64,000 nt of DNA from an uncultured Cohaesibacter sp. (lineage in GTDB: Bacteria > Pseudomonadota > Alphaproteobacteria > Rhizobiales > Cohaesibacteraceae): positions 1 through 64,000 of the forward strand of contig NZ_OY759849.1 of NCBI RefSeq assembly GCF_963662805.1, in the 5' to 3' direction. Positions 36,821 through 45,128 of this stretch are shown here, piece after piece (position 1 is the stretch's first letter; the number at the start of each line of letters is the position of its first letter). The position numbers and the translations under genes were made by a program. The notes beneath the pieces are model-generated. The model had not been told where the DNA came from and ran no database searches. It saw only the letters and a program-made list of their open reading frames with translations.

Positions 36821-38305
36821 TCAGCTCATAGCCAACGCAAGCAGAGATTCCTGCGTCGCTTCAGTGGCACGGACGGTCCCTTTGGCATGGCCCTCGTGCA
36901 TGACAAGAATGCGGTCAGAAACGTCCAGCACTTCCTGCAGTTCAGACGAGATGTAGACAATCGAGAGGCCTTCATCGGCCAACTCCCGAAGCAACGTCTG
37001 AATTTCAAGTTTCGCATTGACGTCGATACCGCGCGTCGGTTCATCAAGAATAAGAATTCGGCTCTCCCCCATCAGCCAGCGGGCGAGAATGACTTTTTGC
37101 TGGTTGCCGCCACTCAGACTGGTGATGAGGTCACTGGTTTCGCCGATCTTGATCGGGATTCTCTTGACGTAGGAATCCACTTCCTTGAGCATCGAGGCAA
37201 ACTTGATGCCCAGAATGCTCCGCCATTTTTCCAAAGTGGCGATGCCCATGTTCTCGGCAATCGTCATCAGGGGAAAGATGCCATCGTGCTTGCGCTCTTC
37301 GGGGAGATACACAAGCCCGGCAGCAATGGCGTCTGCGGGGTGCTTAAAGGTTTGTTTCTTGCCAAAGACCTCGACAGTCCCGGCAGTGGCTTTGGTCACA
37401 CCGTAAAGGCAGCGACCCAGTTCGGTCCGGCCTGCGCCAACAAGGCCGGCAACACCGAGAACTTCTCCCTTGCGCAGCTCCAGACTGATATCCTGAAACT
37501 CGCCGGGTCTGGTCAGGCCATCGACTTTCAGCACAACCTCGCCAAGCTCACGCTTGCGGCGCTGAATGACACGTCCGCCAACATCGCGGCCAGCCATGAA
37601 GTTGACCATTTCGTCCTTGTTGGTCTTGTGCGGATCCAGCTCGCCGACATACTGGCCATCGCGCAGAACCGAGATGCGATCCGACAGCGCCAGAATTTCG
37701 TCGAGACGGTGAGAGATGTAGAAGATCGCTCCACCATCCGCACGGAACCGATGAATGAATTCGAAGAGACGGTCGGATTCCCGCTTGGTCAATGCGGCAG
37801 TCGGCTCGTCGAAAATCAGGATTTCGGCATTGGTTGCCACAGCACGCGCAATCTGAACGAGCTGCTGTTGTGCCTTGCTCAAGGTATAAACCGCAGCATC
37901 AGGATCGATGGTTTCATCGATCTGCTTGAGGCTGAGAATCGCCTTCTCGCGGGTCTTCTGCCAGTTGATGCCCTTCACATCGGAGACCTGAGCCCCCAGC
38001 AGAACATTCTCGGCAACACTCAAGAGAGGAACAAGGTTGATCTCCTGAGGAGCGATGGCGATGCCTGCATTCTGTGCATCGATGGGTGTTTCGAACGAGA
38101 CCTTGTTTCCATTGCGGAAAAGCTCGCCAGTGGTCGGTAAAAGGCGACCACAAAAGAGGTTCATCAGAGTGCTTTTACCAGCACCATTTTCCCCGATGAT
38201 CGCGTGCACTTCGCCAAGGCCGACATTCAGGGACACTTCGCTTAGCGCCTGAACAACGCCGAACGATTTGGAGACATTGCGCGCCTCAAAACAAATCTGC
38301 TGCAT
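36821..38305 (-). CDS. Ribose-type (CUT2) sugar ABC transporter ATP-binding protein, two NBDs
   Basis: 494 aa from ATG at 38305 (GAGGAAAGCT upstream). RbsA-like tandem ATPase. The N-half has Walker A GENGAGKST and Walker B ILIFDEPTAALT. The C-half has the degenerate Walker A GLVGAGRTE, signature LSGGNQQK and Walker B ILILDEPTRGID. As in RbsA, only one site is expected to hydrolyse ATP efficiently. It lies between the permease and binding-protein genes, 57 bp after the binding-protein stop. Confidence 0.92.
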   Translation of the reverse strand: MQQICFEARNVSKSFGVVQALSEVSLNVGLGEVHAIIGENGAGKSTLMNLFCGRLLPTTGELFRNGNKVSFETPIDAQNAGIAIAPQEINLVPLLSVAENVLLGAQVSDVKGINWQKTREKAILSLKQIDETIDPDAAVYTLSKAQQQLVQIARAVATNAEILIFDEPTAALTKRESDRLFEFIHRFRADGGAIFYISHRLDEILALSDRISVLRDGQYVGELDPHKTNKDEMVNFMAGRDVGGRVIQRRKRELGEVVLKVDGLTRPGEFQDISLELRKGEVLGVAGLVGAGRTELGRCLYGVTKATAGTVEVFGKKQTFKHPADAIAAGLVYLPEERKHDGIFPLMTIAENMGIATLEKWRSILGIKFASMLKEVDSYVKRIPIKIGETSDLITSLSGGNQQKVILARWLMGESRILILDEPTRGIDVNAKLEIQTLLRELADEGLSIVYISSELQEVLDVSDRILVMHEGHAKGTVRATEATQESLLALAMS

Positions 38306-38324
38306 AGCTTTCCTCACAACCAGG

Positions 38325-38349
38325 GCATGGCGGCGAGAAGCCGCCATGC
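38325..38349 (-). promoter_or_regulatory. Intercistronic hairpin after the sugar-binding-protein gene
   Basis: Perfect 10-bp stem GCATGGCGGC / GCCGCCATGC around a GAGAA loop, with no T run. It sits just after the binding-protein stop and before the ATPase. Such hairpins protect the upstream message from 3' decay and raise binding-protein output relative to the membrane parts. Confidence 0.6.
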
Positions 38350-38362
38350 AATTCGCCACGGA

Positions 38363-39322
38363 TTAGTCTTTCAGCAGCTCTTTAGTCATGATCTGCGAAC
38401 CCGTTGCATGTTCATGCGGCACGGTGTGGTTCTGGTTCATGGCGACCATGTATTTGACGCACCAGTAACCGATTTCCCACTGACGCTGCGCTTTCACACC
38501 TGCAATCACGCCATCTTTGACGAACTGGAGGGTTTCAGGCAGGTCGTCCATGCCAACGATCTGGACTTCGCCGGTTTTGCCAGCATTGACCACGGCGCGC
38601 GCTGCACCGATCGGGTTGGAAGCGTTGGCACCGAAGAGACCTTTCAGGTCCGGATTGGCCTGCAGAGCATTCTCGGTCAGGCTAACGGCTTTTTCGAGAT
38701 CGTCATCGTCAGGCTGTTCGAACACGACTTCGATGTTCGGATGCTTGGCCATTTCTTCTTTGAAGCCACGAACGCGGGAAGCATGGTTTTCAGCGGTCAG
38801 GCTGCCTGCAAGAATACCAACTTTGCCTTCATCACCGATTTTCTCGGCAAGGAATTTGGCAAGGTCGGCACCATCCTGAGCGTCGCCCTTGTGACCGACG
38901 AAGTTGAAGTCGTCGGAGCAGTAGGTATCAAAGGTCACGACATTGACGCCAGCAGCAACGGCTTCCTTGAGGATCTGGGTGTTGGTGGACGGATCAAGGC
39001 AGGACACTGCAAGGCCATCAGGCTGACGACCAATGTTGGTTTCGATGCGGCGGTTGTGGTCCGCAACATCGGCTTGCGGCGGCTCGTCCCAACGCACTTC
39101 AACGTCGATGTTCTGAGCCTTGAATTCATCGGCAGCAGCCTGAGCACCGGCCTTCACCACTTCGTACCACGGATGGATCACTTTCGGGATGAAGACAAAG
39201 GTCAGTTTTTTGTCGATTGGCTTGATCAGATCAGCCTGATCGAAGGCAAGTGCCATCGGAGCCGTCAAGGCAACTCCGGAAGCGATAAGGCCGGCAGCGG
39301 CCCACTTGAGATGTTTTTTCAT
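38363..39322 (-). CDS. Periplasmic sugar-binding protein (CUT2, RbsB-like)
   Basis: 319 aa from ATG at 39322 (GGGAGGACTTCCGC upstream). Signal peptide of about 26 residues ending ALA-FDQAD. Peripla_BP_4 fold: FVFIPKVIHPWYEVVKAG near residue 42, DGLAVSCLDPSTNTQILKEAVAAGVNVVTFDT near 95, VGILAGSLTAENHASRVRGF near 155 and GANASNPIGAARAV near 215. The ligand is a free sugar or polyol. The adjacent split transketolase suggests a pentose, possibly branched, but no kinase or isomerase adjoins this importer. Confidence 0.9.
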   Translation of the reverse strand: MKKHLKWAAAGLIASGVALTAPMALAFDQADLIKPIDKKLTFVFIPKVIHPWYEVVKAGAQAAADEFKAQNIDVEVRWDEPPQADVADHNRRIETNIGRQPDGLAVSCLDPSTNTQILKEAVAAGVNVVTFDTYCSDDFNFVGHKGDAQDGADLAKFLAEKIGDEGKVGILAGSLTAENHASRVRGFKEEMAKHPNIEVVFEQPDDDDLEKAVSLTENALQANPDLKGLFGANASNPIGAARAVVNAGKTGEVQIVGMDDLPETLQFVKDGVIAGVKAQRQWEIGYWCVKYMVAMNQNHTVPHEHATGSQIMTKELLKD

Positions 39323-39800
39323 GCGGAAGTCCTCCCTCGCAAGATGGCCCCCAAGGATAGGAAGGGGGTGAGATCCAAGCACTGAATATTTATTCAGTGT
39401 CTTGTAATTTTGAATTTTTGCTCATTTAACCTCTCTCGTCAAGATTCAAGCCCGGGAATAGTCGAGCACCAATCAATCTTTACGAGCGAGAAATTTCGCA
39501 AAAATCCTCGAGTTTTGGGTATCAAAAATTGTGAGACTGAATAACCCAATCCTTGGTACCGTTAGATGAATTAATATTCATCTCAAAATAATTATCTCAC
39601 AAATCGGACCGAACCAATATGTAGGATAATCCCTTGACCAACCTCCAAGTGTTGCCTTTGCAAACCACTGAAGGTCGAGCTTTGCGGCCAGCTTGAAGAC
39701 CTCCCCTTCCGAGTTCATATTTCAAACAGACCATACCAATTTGGAGTGCCTTTAAATTGATCTGTCCCTGAACCCGGGAGGGAAGGACGGCCCCACAGCC
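39323..39800. promoter_or_regulatory. 478-bp regulatory spacer with two TGAAT-N4-ATTCA dyads
   Basis: AT-rich, no gene. Dyad 1 at 39380-39399 is a 9-bp inverted repeat around TT, containing TGAATATTTATTCA; it lies 58 bp before the binding-protein ATG and probably at its promoter. Dyad 2 at 39564-39583 has 8-bp arms (AGATGAAT / ATTCATCT) around TAAT. The third matching dyad is at 41760, upstream of the transketolase genes. All three share TGAAT-N4-ATTCA and look like operators of one regulator. Confidence 0.6.
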
Positions 39801-40754
39801 TTAACTCTTTCGCTTCATGAGCTCCTTGGCATGGTCCGCAATTCCTTCTGGCGACATACCGAACTCATCCAGAAGGAAGTTCGCGCTTCCCGTGGGAACG
39901 AAAATTCCCGGCACACCAAGGCGCTTCATGGGAACCGGAGAGGTCTCGACGACCACTTCGGCCACAGCGCTCCCAAGGCCACCAAAAGTCGTGTGTTCTT
40001 CGCAGGTGACAATCGCGCCGGTCTCTTCGGCAGCAGCGACAATCGCGTCCTGATCGATGGGACGCACGGTCGCCATGTTGATCACTCTGGCCGAGATGCC
40101 GTCAGCCTCCAAAAGCTTGGCTGCCTTCATGGCGCGATGCGTCAAGGTCCCGTTGGTGATCAACGAGACGTCCTTGCCGTCACGCAACACCACTGCCTTA
40201 CCGAGCTCGAACTTGTGATCGGCAGGGAGCAGATCAGGCACGCCATCACGACTGAGGCGCAGGAAGATCGGACCTTCATGCTCAACCGCATAGGCAACAG
40301 CCGACGCAGTCTCGACAGGATCACAGGGAGCCACAACCGGCACGTTGGGCAGGGCACGAACCCAGGCGAAATCCTCAGTGGAATGGTGCGTCGGACCAAG
40401 CGGCCCGTAGGCCATGCCCGAGCTGATACCAACCAGCTTCACATTGGTATTGGAATAGGCGACATCGGCCTTGATCTGTTCGAGCGCCCGTCCGGTAAGG
40501 AAACAGGCTGCACCGCAGACAAAAGGAATACGCCCACCATTGGCAAGACCCGCACCGACACCGATCATCGTCTGCTCGGCAATACCGACATTGACCAGCC
40601 GCTCGGGGAATTTCTCCTTGAAACCATTCAGCTTGGATGAACCGACGGAGTCGTTGCAAACAGCAACAATATCCGTATTGCCAACCGCCATCGCTTCAAG
40701 AGTCTGAGTGAAGGCGTCACGGCAATCATGAAGTTTTTCTGCCGACTGACTCAT
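39801..40754 (-). CDS. Transketolase, C-terminal subunit (split transketolase)
   Basis: 317 aa carrying the pyrimidine-binding and C-terminal domains. Landmarks: FPERLVNVGIAEQTMIGVGAGLANGG near residue 50, where the glutamate of GIAEQ activates thiamine diphosphate, TFHHSTED-like THHSTEDFAWVRALPNVPVV near 121 and GVPGIFVPTGS near the end. It overlaps the N-terminal subunit gene by 4 bp and needs it for activity. Split transketolases of this type include DXS-like and AptAB-type enzymes acting on pentulose phosphates. Confidence 0.9.
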   Translation of the reverse strand: MSQSAEKLHDCRDAFTQTLEAMAVGNTDIVAVCNDSVGSSKLNGFKEKFPERLVNVGIAEQTMIGVGAGLANGGRIPFVCGAACFLTGRALEQIKADVAYSNTNVKLVGISSGMAYGPLGPTHHSTEDFAWVRALPNVPVVAPCDPVETASAVAYAVEHEGPIFLRLSRDGVPDLLPADHKFELGKAVVLRDGKDVSLITNGTLTHRAMKAAKLLEADGISARVINMATVRPIDQDAIVAAAEETGAIVTCEEHTTFGGLGSAVAEVVVETSPVPMKRLGVPGIFVPTGSANFLLDEFGMSPEGIADHAKELMKRKS

Positions 40755-41572
40755 TGAATTGCCTCCTCCAGCTCGGCCATAGCCTGCTTGTATTGCTCTT
40801 CGTTTGGCACCTTGTGATGCCAGGCCACATTGTCCGACATGAAAGAAATGCCATTTCCCTTGTTCGTGTGGGCGACGATGCAGCGGGGTTTGCCCGCAAC
40901 GACACGGGATGGATCCAGCGCATCGCAGATCTCCTGCATGTCATTGCCGTTGATTTCCTGCACAACCCAGCCAAAAGCCTCAAGCTTGGGAGGCAGCGGC
41001 GCAAGATTGTTCGTCTCAGCAAGGGTCGCCCCCTGCTGAAGGCGGTTGTGATCAATAATGAGGGTTAGATTGTCGAGCTTGAACTGGGCTGCCGACATGA
41101 TCGCTTCCCAGTTGCTGCCTTCCTGCATTTCCCCATCGCCGGTGATGACATAGGTCTTCCAGCTGTCACCGGCGATCTTGGCTGCCTTGGCCATGCCAAC
41201 CGCAATTGGCAGTCCATGACCGAGCGGGCCGGTGTTGGTTTCGACGCCAGCAACCTTGTTGCGGTTCGGATGGCCGTTCAGGTTGGAGTGCGGTTTGAGG
41301 AACGTCGAGATTTCTTCAGGATCGATAAACCCGCGCTCGGACAGCGTGACATAAAGAGCAAGCGCCGCGTGGCCCTTGCTCAGAATGAAGCGGTCGCGCT
41401 GCGGGTCCTTCGGATTGGTCGGATCGACATTCAGAACCTTGAAGTAGAGAGCCGTCAGAAGGTCAGTCACAGACATCTCCCCACCGACATGCCCTGCTCC
41501 TGCCTCAAAAACCGCTCGCAAATCTCTGCGGCGAATTTTGTTTGCCATCTTACGCAGTTCCAAGATGTCCAT
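40751..41572 (-). CDS. Transketolase, N-terminal subunit (thiamine-diphosphate binding)
   Basis: 273 aa from ATG at 41572, chosen because GGAG sits 7 nt upstream; an in-frame ATG at 41599 overlaps an operator half-site. Landmarks: AGAGHVGGEMSVTDLLTALYF near residue 25, DRFILSKGHAALALYV near 60, GPLGHGLPIAVGMAKAAKI near 110 and the diphosphate-binding VITGDGEMQEGSNWEAIMSA near 142. It transfers two-carbon units between sugar phosphates together with the C-subunit at 39801. The pair forms its own transcription unit between two sugar importers. Confidence 0.9.
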   Translation of the reverse strand: MDILELRKMANKIRRRDLRAVFEAGAGHVGGEMSVTDLLTALYFKVLNVDPTNPKDPQRDRFILSKGHAALALYVTLSERGFIDPEEISTFLKPHSNLNGHPNRNKVAGVETNTGPLGHGLPIAVGMAKAAKIAGDSWKTYVITGDGEMQEGSNWEAIMSAAQFKLDNLTLIIDHNRLQQGATLAETNNLAPLPPKLEAFGWVVQEINGNDMQEICDALDPSRVVAGKPRCIVAHTNKGNGISFMSDNVAWHHKVPNEEQYKQAMAELEEAIQ

Positions 41573-41759
41573 TTTAGGCTCCAGCTTTGGTATTTGCATA
41601 TTTATTCAGTTCTAACTTTTTTTTCTTGTTGATCTATTTGATGCCGATTTTCTCGCCAAAAGTCAACGGAGAATTTCTAAGTGCCATCTGCAAATGGCAG
41701 AAATCAGCCAATCCAATTCAGAAAAATAGCTGTGATTTATTTTCTTATATGAATTTTTA

Positions 41760-41773
41760 TTCAATTTTGGTAG
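41760..41773. promoter_or_regulatory. TGAAT-N4-ATTCA dyad upstream of the split transketolase
   Basis: TGAATTTTTATTCA, the same pattern as at 39384 and 39567. A related half-site, ATATTTATTCAGT, lies at 41598-41610 and is identical to part of the 39380 dyad. The 357-bp spacer 41573-41929 is AT-rich and otherwise empty apart from the terminator at 41849. Confidence 0.5.
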
Positions 41774-41848
41774 CCACTGGTACCAGTTTTGAACGGGTAC
41801 AACAGAATTTTCAGCGTCGGATTGCATACAAAAATGATGCCGTACCAA

Positions 41849-41879
41849 CAAAAAAGTGCCGACGCAAAAGCGCCGGCAC
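41849..41879 (-). terminator. Rho-independent terminator of the deoxyribose operon
   Basis: Minus strand: GTGCCGGCGC-TTTT-GCGTCGGCAC (one mismatch) then TTTTTTG, 50 bp after the deoxyribokinase stop codon. Confidence 0.8.
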
Positions 41880-41929
41880 CTGATCACATTCGTTAGTTGC
41901 TATTGCTTCAAGGGCTGCCTTGACCGGCC

Positions 41930-42859
41930 TCAGGCCTCAAGGCCAGCAAGAAAGGCAGCGAACTCTTCCGCAGTGGCATAGGATTTCTGGGTTCCTGGCC
42001 GGGTGATCGCATCAGCGGCATAGCGCACCGCCATGTTGAGTGCAGCCTCCAAATCCCCGTCCCGGGTATAATAGTGAGCAAAGCAACCAATGAAAGAATC
42101 CCCTGCCCCGGTCGTGTCCTTGGCGGCAACCTTGATCGGCGAGATATGCTTGCGCCCGTCAGTGGTGAGAAGAAGCGCACCCTTCGAGCCGAGCGTGACG
42201 ATCACCGTCTTGATGCCCTTGTCCATCAGGCTGCGGGCAGCGGCCTCCGCACTGTCTTCATCCGTCACTTTCATGCCTGTGAGCAGTTCCAGCTCACTTT
42301 CGTTCGGCACAAGGAAAGTCACGTCCGTGATCTTCGAGACATCGAGCCCCGGTTGGGCCGGAGCCGGATTGAGAAGCGTCGGAATACTGTGCTTCGCTCC
42401 GAAAGCGATGGTGTGATAGACGGTTTCGAGCGGCACCTCGAGCTGCATCACGATGAGATCGCACTGCTTGAGGTCTTCGGCGGCCTTGTCAACCTCCGCC
42501 GGTGTCAGTGCCTCGTTGGCACCCTTGACGATCAGGATGCTGTTCTCGCCGGTTTCCTCGACGAAAATGGGAGCAACGCCGGACGACGTGTCTGGCACCT
42601 TGACCGTGTGCCGCGTATCGATGCCCAGATCCTCGAAATTGCGAATGGTGTTGTCGGCAAAGATGTCATCCCCGACGCGCGTCACCATCATCACATTGGC
42701 GCCGAGCTTGGCCGCAGCCACTGCCTGATTGGCCCCCTTGCCACCACAGCCAAGACTGAAGGTAGGTGCTTCGAGCGTCTCGCCCGGCCCGGGCATCCGG
42801 TTCACATAGGTGATCAGATCCACCATATTGCTGCCGACTACGGCGATTTTTCCTGACAT
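41930..42859 (-). CDS. deoK: Deoxyribokinase (DeoK), ribokinase/PfkB family
   Basis: 309 aa; ATG at 42859 follows AAGGGAAGAAACC. PfkB kinase with N-terminal GSNMVDLITYVNRMPGPGE, GCGGKGANQAVAAAKLGA near residue 38, VGDDIFADNTIRN near 63 and catalytic DTTGAGDSF near 250. The SNMVDLITY-x-N-x-MP and DDIFADNTIRN stretches are, as I recall, diagnostic of Salmonella-type deoxyribokinase rather than RbsK, which has a different N-terminus. It makes 2-deoxyribose-5-phosphate, the substrate of DeoC encoded in the same operon. Last gene of the operon; ribokinase is the alternative reading. Confidence 0.82.
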   Translation of the reverse strand: MSGKIAVVGSNMVDLITYVNRMPGPGETLEAPTFSLGCGGKGANQAVAAAKLGANVMMVTRVGDDIFADNTIRNFEDLGIDTRHTVKVPDTSSGVAPIFVEETGENSILIVKGANEALTPAEVDKAAEDLKQCDLIVMQLEVPLETVYHTIAFGAKHSIPTLLNPAPAQPGLDVSKITDVTFLVPNESELELLTGMKVTDEDSAEAAARSLMDKGIKTVIVTLGSKGALLLTTDGRKHISPIKVAAKDTTGAGDSFIGCFAHYYTRDGDLEAALNMAVRYAADAITRPGTQKSYATAEEFAAFLAGLEA

Positions 42860-42904
42860 GGTTTCTTCCCTTGAATTGCGTGTTGTCCTGATCCACCATC
42901 CCGC

Positions 42905-43987
42905 TCAGAGGCTGCGGATATGCGCTTCGGCCTCGTCGGCTTCGGGGCTGGTCATATAGCCCAGGCGCACAGCAAAGCTCGCCCCCTCGCCGGGTGCCAG
43001 CTGGCGCACGTTGCCCTTCTTCTTCTCCGCAAGATAGCCTTCCGGCTCGCAAGTGGACGGCAGGGCAAAGGCTGCGACCTGCTGGTCGGAATTGACGAGT
43101 ATCCAGCGCACCGTCTGCGGGAAGTCTTCCCGATTGTAGGCGATATGAAAGCCATCTCCTTCGCGGCGGCGCATCAGCGAGGCCGTATTACCATCACCAT
43201 CTGCGCCCACGCCCTTGACATAGAGAACCTGTTCGGGATTGTACCGTTCCGGCTCATCCAGCACCTCAAGCCCGGACGGATCCTTTGCCAAATCATCAAT
43301 GAAGGAGAGATACTCCGGCGTCGTCTGCACATGCCCCGGCACAGCCGTGCGCACAATGGTGCGATCCGGCGTGAAGGGCGCAGGTTGAACGATCCGTGCG
43401 CCGTCATAGAAGGCGAAGTTGACATGGCACATATACATCAGGTCCATCGGAGCACCACCAAGGTTCTCGACATCCATGCACATGTCAAAAAGGGTCATGT
43501 CCGGCCGCAAGACCACCTTGGGCCGCACCAGATAATGATCGCCAAAACCCATGACATATTCGCAGCTTCCGACCACCGCGAGATACGGCCCCTCGGCATC
43601 CTCACCAAAGGAGAGACCGGCACTGTCCATGGCGGCAACCGGCATTTCCCCATGCAGCGCATGCGTGTCATCAGGGGACGGACAGCCATTGCGCAACAGG
43701 CCGGAATGGAAGGCAAAACAGCCATAGGTGCCTGCGATATCGTGAGCAGGCTTTGGCTGGGAAAACATGTTCTTCATGGTCAGATCGACCCCGTCGAACA
43801 CCGCATCCCAGATCATCTGCCCATAATAGGGAAGAATGACCAGATGCCCCCGGTCGTTACTGAGGCGCAGCGCCTCGATGCCGCTATCATATCGGAAGCT
43901 CGAAGCCGTCATGCCCGCAAAGCTGGCGAGCATCTGTTCATGGCTGGCAAAGTCCACCTTGCGAAGGGATACTTCTACCGGTGTCAT
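42905..43987 (-). CDS. DUF4432 family protein, DeoX/DeoM-like putative deoxyribose mutarotase
   Basis: 360 aa from ATG at 43987 (GGAGGAAAATGCG upstream). The frame stays open to 44623, but that stretch overlaps the permease gene and is not coding. Galactose-mutarotase-like beta fold with GYLVILPYYG-type LVILPYYGQMIWDAVF near residue 52, HSGLLRNGCPSPDDTHALHGEMP near 95 (histidines), MYMCHVNFAFYDGA near 208 and a C-terminal EGYLAEKKKGN. Enterobacterial deo clusters carry a related protein next to deoK, one of which is reported as a deoxyribose mutarotase. The same function is likely here. Confidence 0.75.
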   Translation of the reverse strand: MTPVEVSLRKVDFASHEQMLASFAGMTASSFRYDSGIEALRLSNDRGHLVILPYYGQMIWDAVFDGVDLTMKNMFSQPKPAHDIAGTYGCFAFHSGLLRNGCPSPDDTHALHGEMPVAAMDSAGLSFGEDAEGPYLAVVGSCEYVMGFGDHYLVRPKVVLRPDMTLFDMCMDVENLGGAPMDLMYMCHVNFAFYDGARIVQPAPFTPDRTIVRTAVPGHVQTTPEYLSFIDDLAKDPSGLEVLDEPERYNPEQVLYVKGVGADGDGNTASLMRRREGDGFHIAYNREDFPQTVRWILVNSDQQVAAFALPSTCEPEGYLAEKKKGNVRQLAPGEGASFAVRLGYMTSPEADEAEAHIRSL

Positions 43988-44127
43988 CGCATTTTCCTCC
44001 ATCTGTCCGTGAACACTGGCCAATGGCAGGAACGAGGTGGCCACCATCCACGGTGTCTTTTGATTAGATTGAAGCCGCCGCCCGTTGATCCACAAGGACA
44101 GGGCGGCAAGCTTGAGTGTCAGTGGCG

Positions 44128-45117
44128 CTAGCGTGCCCTGTTCTTGAAAGCGTTGATCGCAATCACCAGCAGCAGGAAAGCCCCCCAGATGAAATCGATC
44201 AGATGGTTGCTGAAGCGAAGAATCTGGAACCCGCTCGACAGCAGCATCAGGGCCACCACCGCGATGGAAACGCCTGCGACCGTCCCCTTGCCGCCCGCAG
44301 GGTTCGTGCCGCCCAGAACGGCAATCAGAACCGCCTGCAACAGATAGGAGGTGCCATAGTCCGACTTGGCCGCATTGGTACGCCCGGACAGGATGATCCC
44401 CGCCATGCTGGCCAGAACACCCGACAGCATGTAGCTGTAGAGAATCATGCGTGACTTCTTCAGCCCGGCAAAGACCGCCGCCCGAGGGTTGGAGCCGATC
44501 AGCATCAGGTTCACCCCGATGGTCGTCCGCGTCAGCAGGAAGGCCACGCAGCCCGCAACAAGCAGGAACAGCAGGAACGGCACAGCAATCCCGAGAATCT
44601 TGCCATTGCCTAGCCACGCCCATGCCTCGGGGAAGCCGACAATCGCCGGACCGCCAGTCAGCACCAGAGCCAGCCCGACAAAGACCTGTCCCGTCCCCAG
44701 CGTCGCCAGAATGGGAATGATGTTGAGCTTGGTGATCAGAAAGCCATTGAGCGCCCCGGCAACAAGACCGACCCCCAGCGACAGACAGACCCCGAGCACA
44801 ACCATCGCCCCATTGGCTTCCATGCCCATCTCGCCAGTGAGATAGTGGAACAGCACACCTGACAGAATCCCCGACAGGTTGGCGATCCCGACCACGGAAA
44901 GGTCAATCCCACCGGTGAGCATGGCAATCATCATCGCAATGGACAGAAGGCCGAGCTCCGGGAACAGATAGGTGATGGATTCAAAATTGTAGTAACGCAG
45001 GAACTTGTCCGGGCTCAACGCCGTCATGATGACAAAGATCAGCACGGTCATCATGATCAATTGCAGAATGTTGTTCTCGCGATTGACCATGCTGCGAAAA
45101 TCCATGGAGAATTTCAT
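44128..45117 (-). CDS. CUT2-type ABC transporter permease of the deoxyribose operon (second permease)
   Basis: 329 aa from ATG at 45117, which has GAGGAGAGATC upstream. A GTG at 45132 that overlaps the preceding stop codon is the alternative. RbsC-like, about eight to ten membrane segments, with MLTGGIDLSVVGIANLSGIL near residue 70, NGFLITKLNIIPILATLGTGQVFVGLAL near 128 and GGTNPAGGKGTVAGVSIAVVALMLL near 270. It pairs with the permease at 45129. Two distinct permeases mean a heterodimeric channel, as in the autoinducer-2 (Lsr) and rhamnose importers, unlike the single RbsC. Confidence 0.9.
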   Translation of the reverse strand: MKFSMDFRSMVNRENNILQLIMMTVLIFVIMTALSPDKFLRYYNFESITYLFPELGLLSIAMMIAMLTGGIDLSVVGIANLSGILSGVLFHYLTGEMGMEANGAMVVLGVCLSLGVGLVAGALNGFLITKLNIIPILATLGTGQVFVGLALVLTGGPAIVGFPEAWAWLGNGKILGIAVPFLLFLLVAGCVAFLLTRTTIGVNLMLIGSNPRAAVFAGLKKSRMILYSYMLSGVLASMAGIILSGRTNAAKSDYGTSYLLQAVLIAVLGGTNPAGGKGTVAGVSIAVVALMLLSSGFQILRFSNHLIDFIWGAFLLLVIAINAFKNRAR

Positions 45118-45128
45118 GATCTCTCTCC

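Noticed and set aside
36887..38140. Long open frame antisense to the RbsA-type ATPase
   Set aside because: Shadow of a gene with intact Walker and signature motifs.
42920..44131. Long open frame antisense to the DUF4432 gene, and the upstream extension of that gene to 44623
   Set aside because: The sense protein and its start at 43987 with GGAGG are well supported. The extension overlaps the permease gene and is not protein-like.
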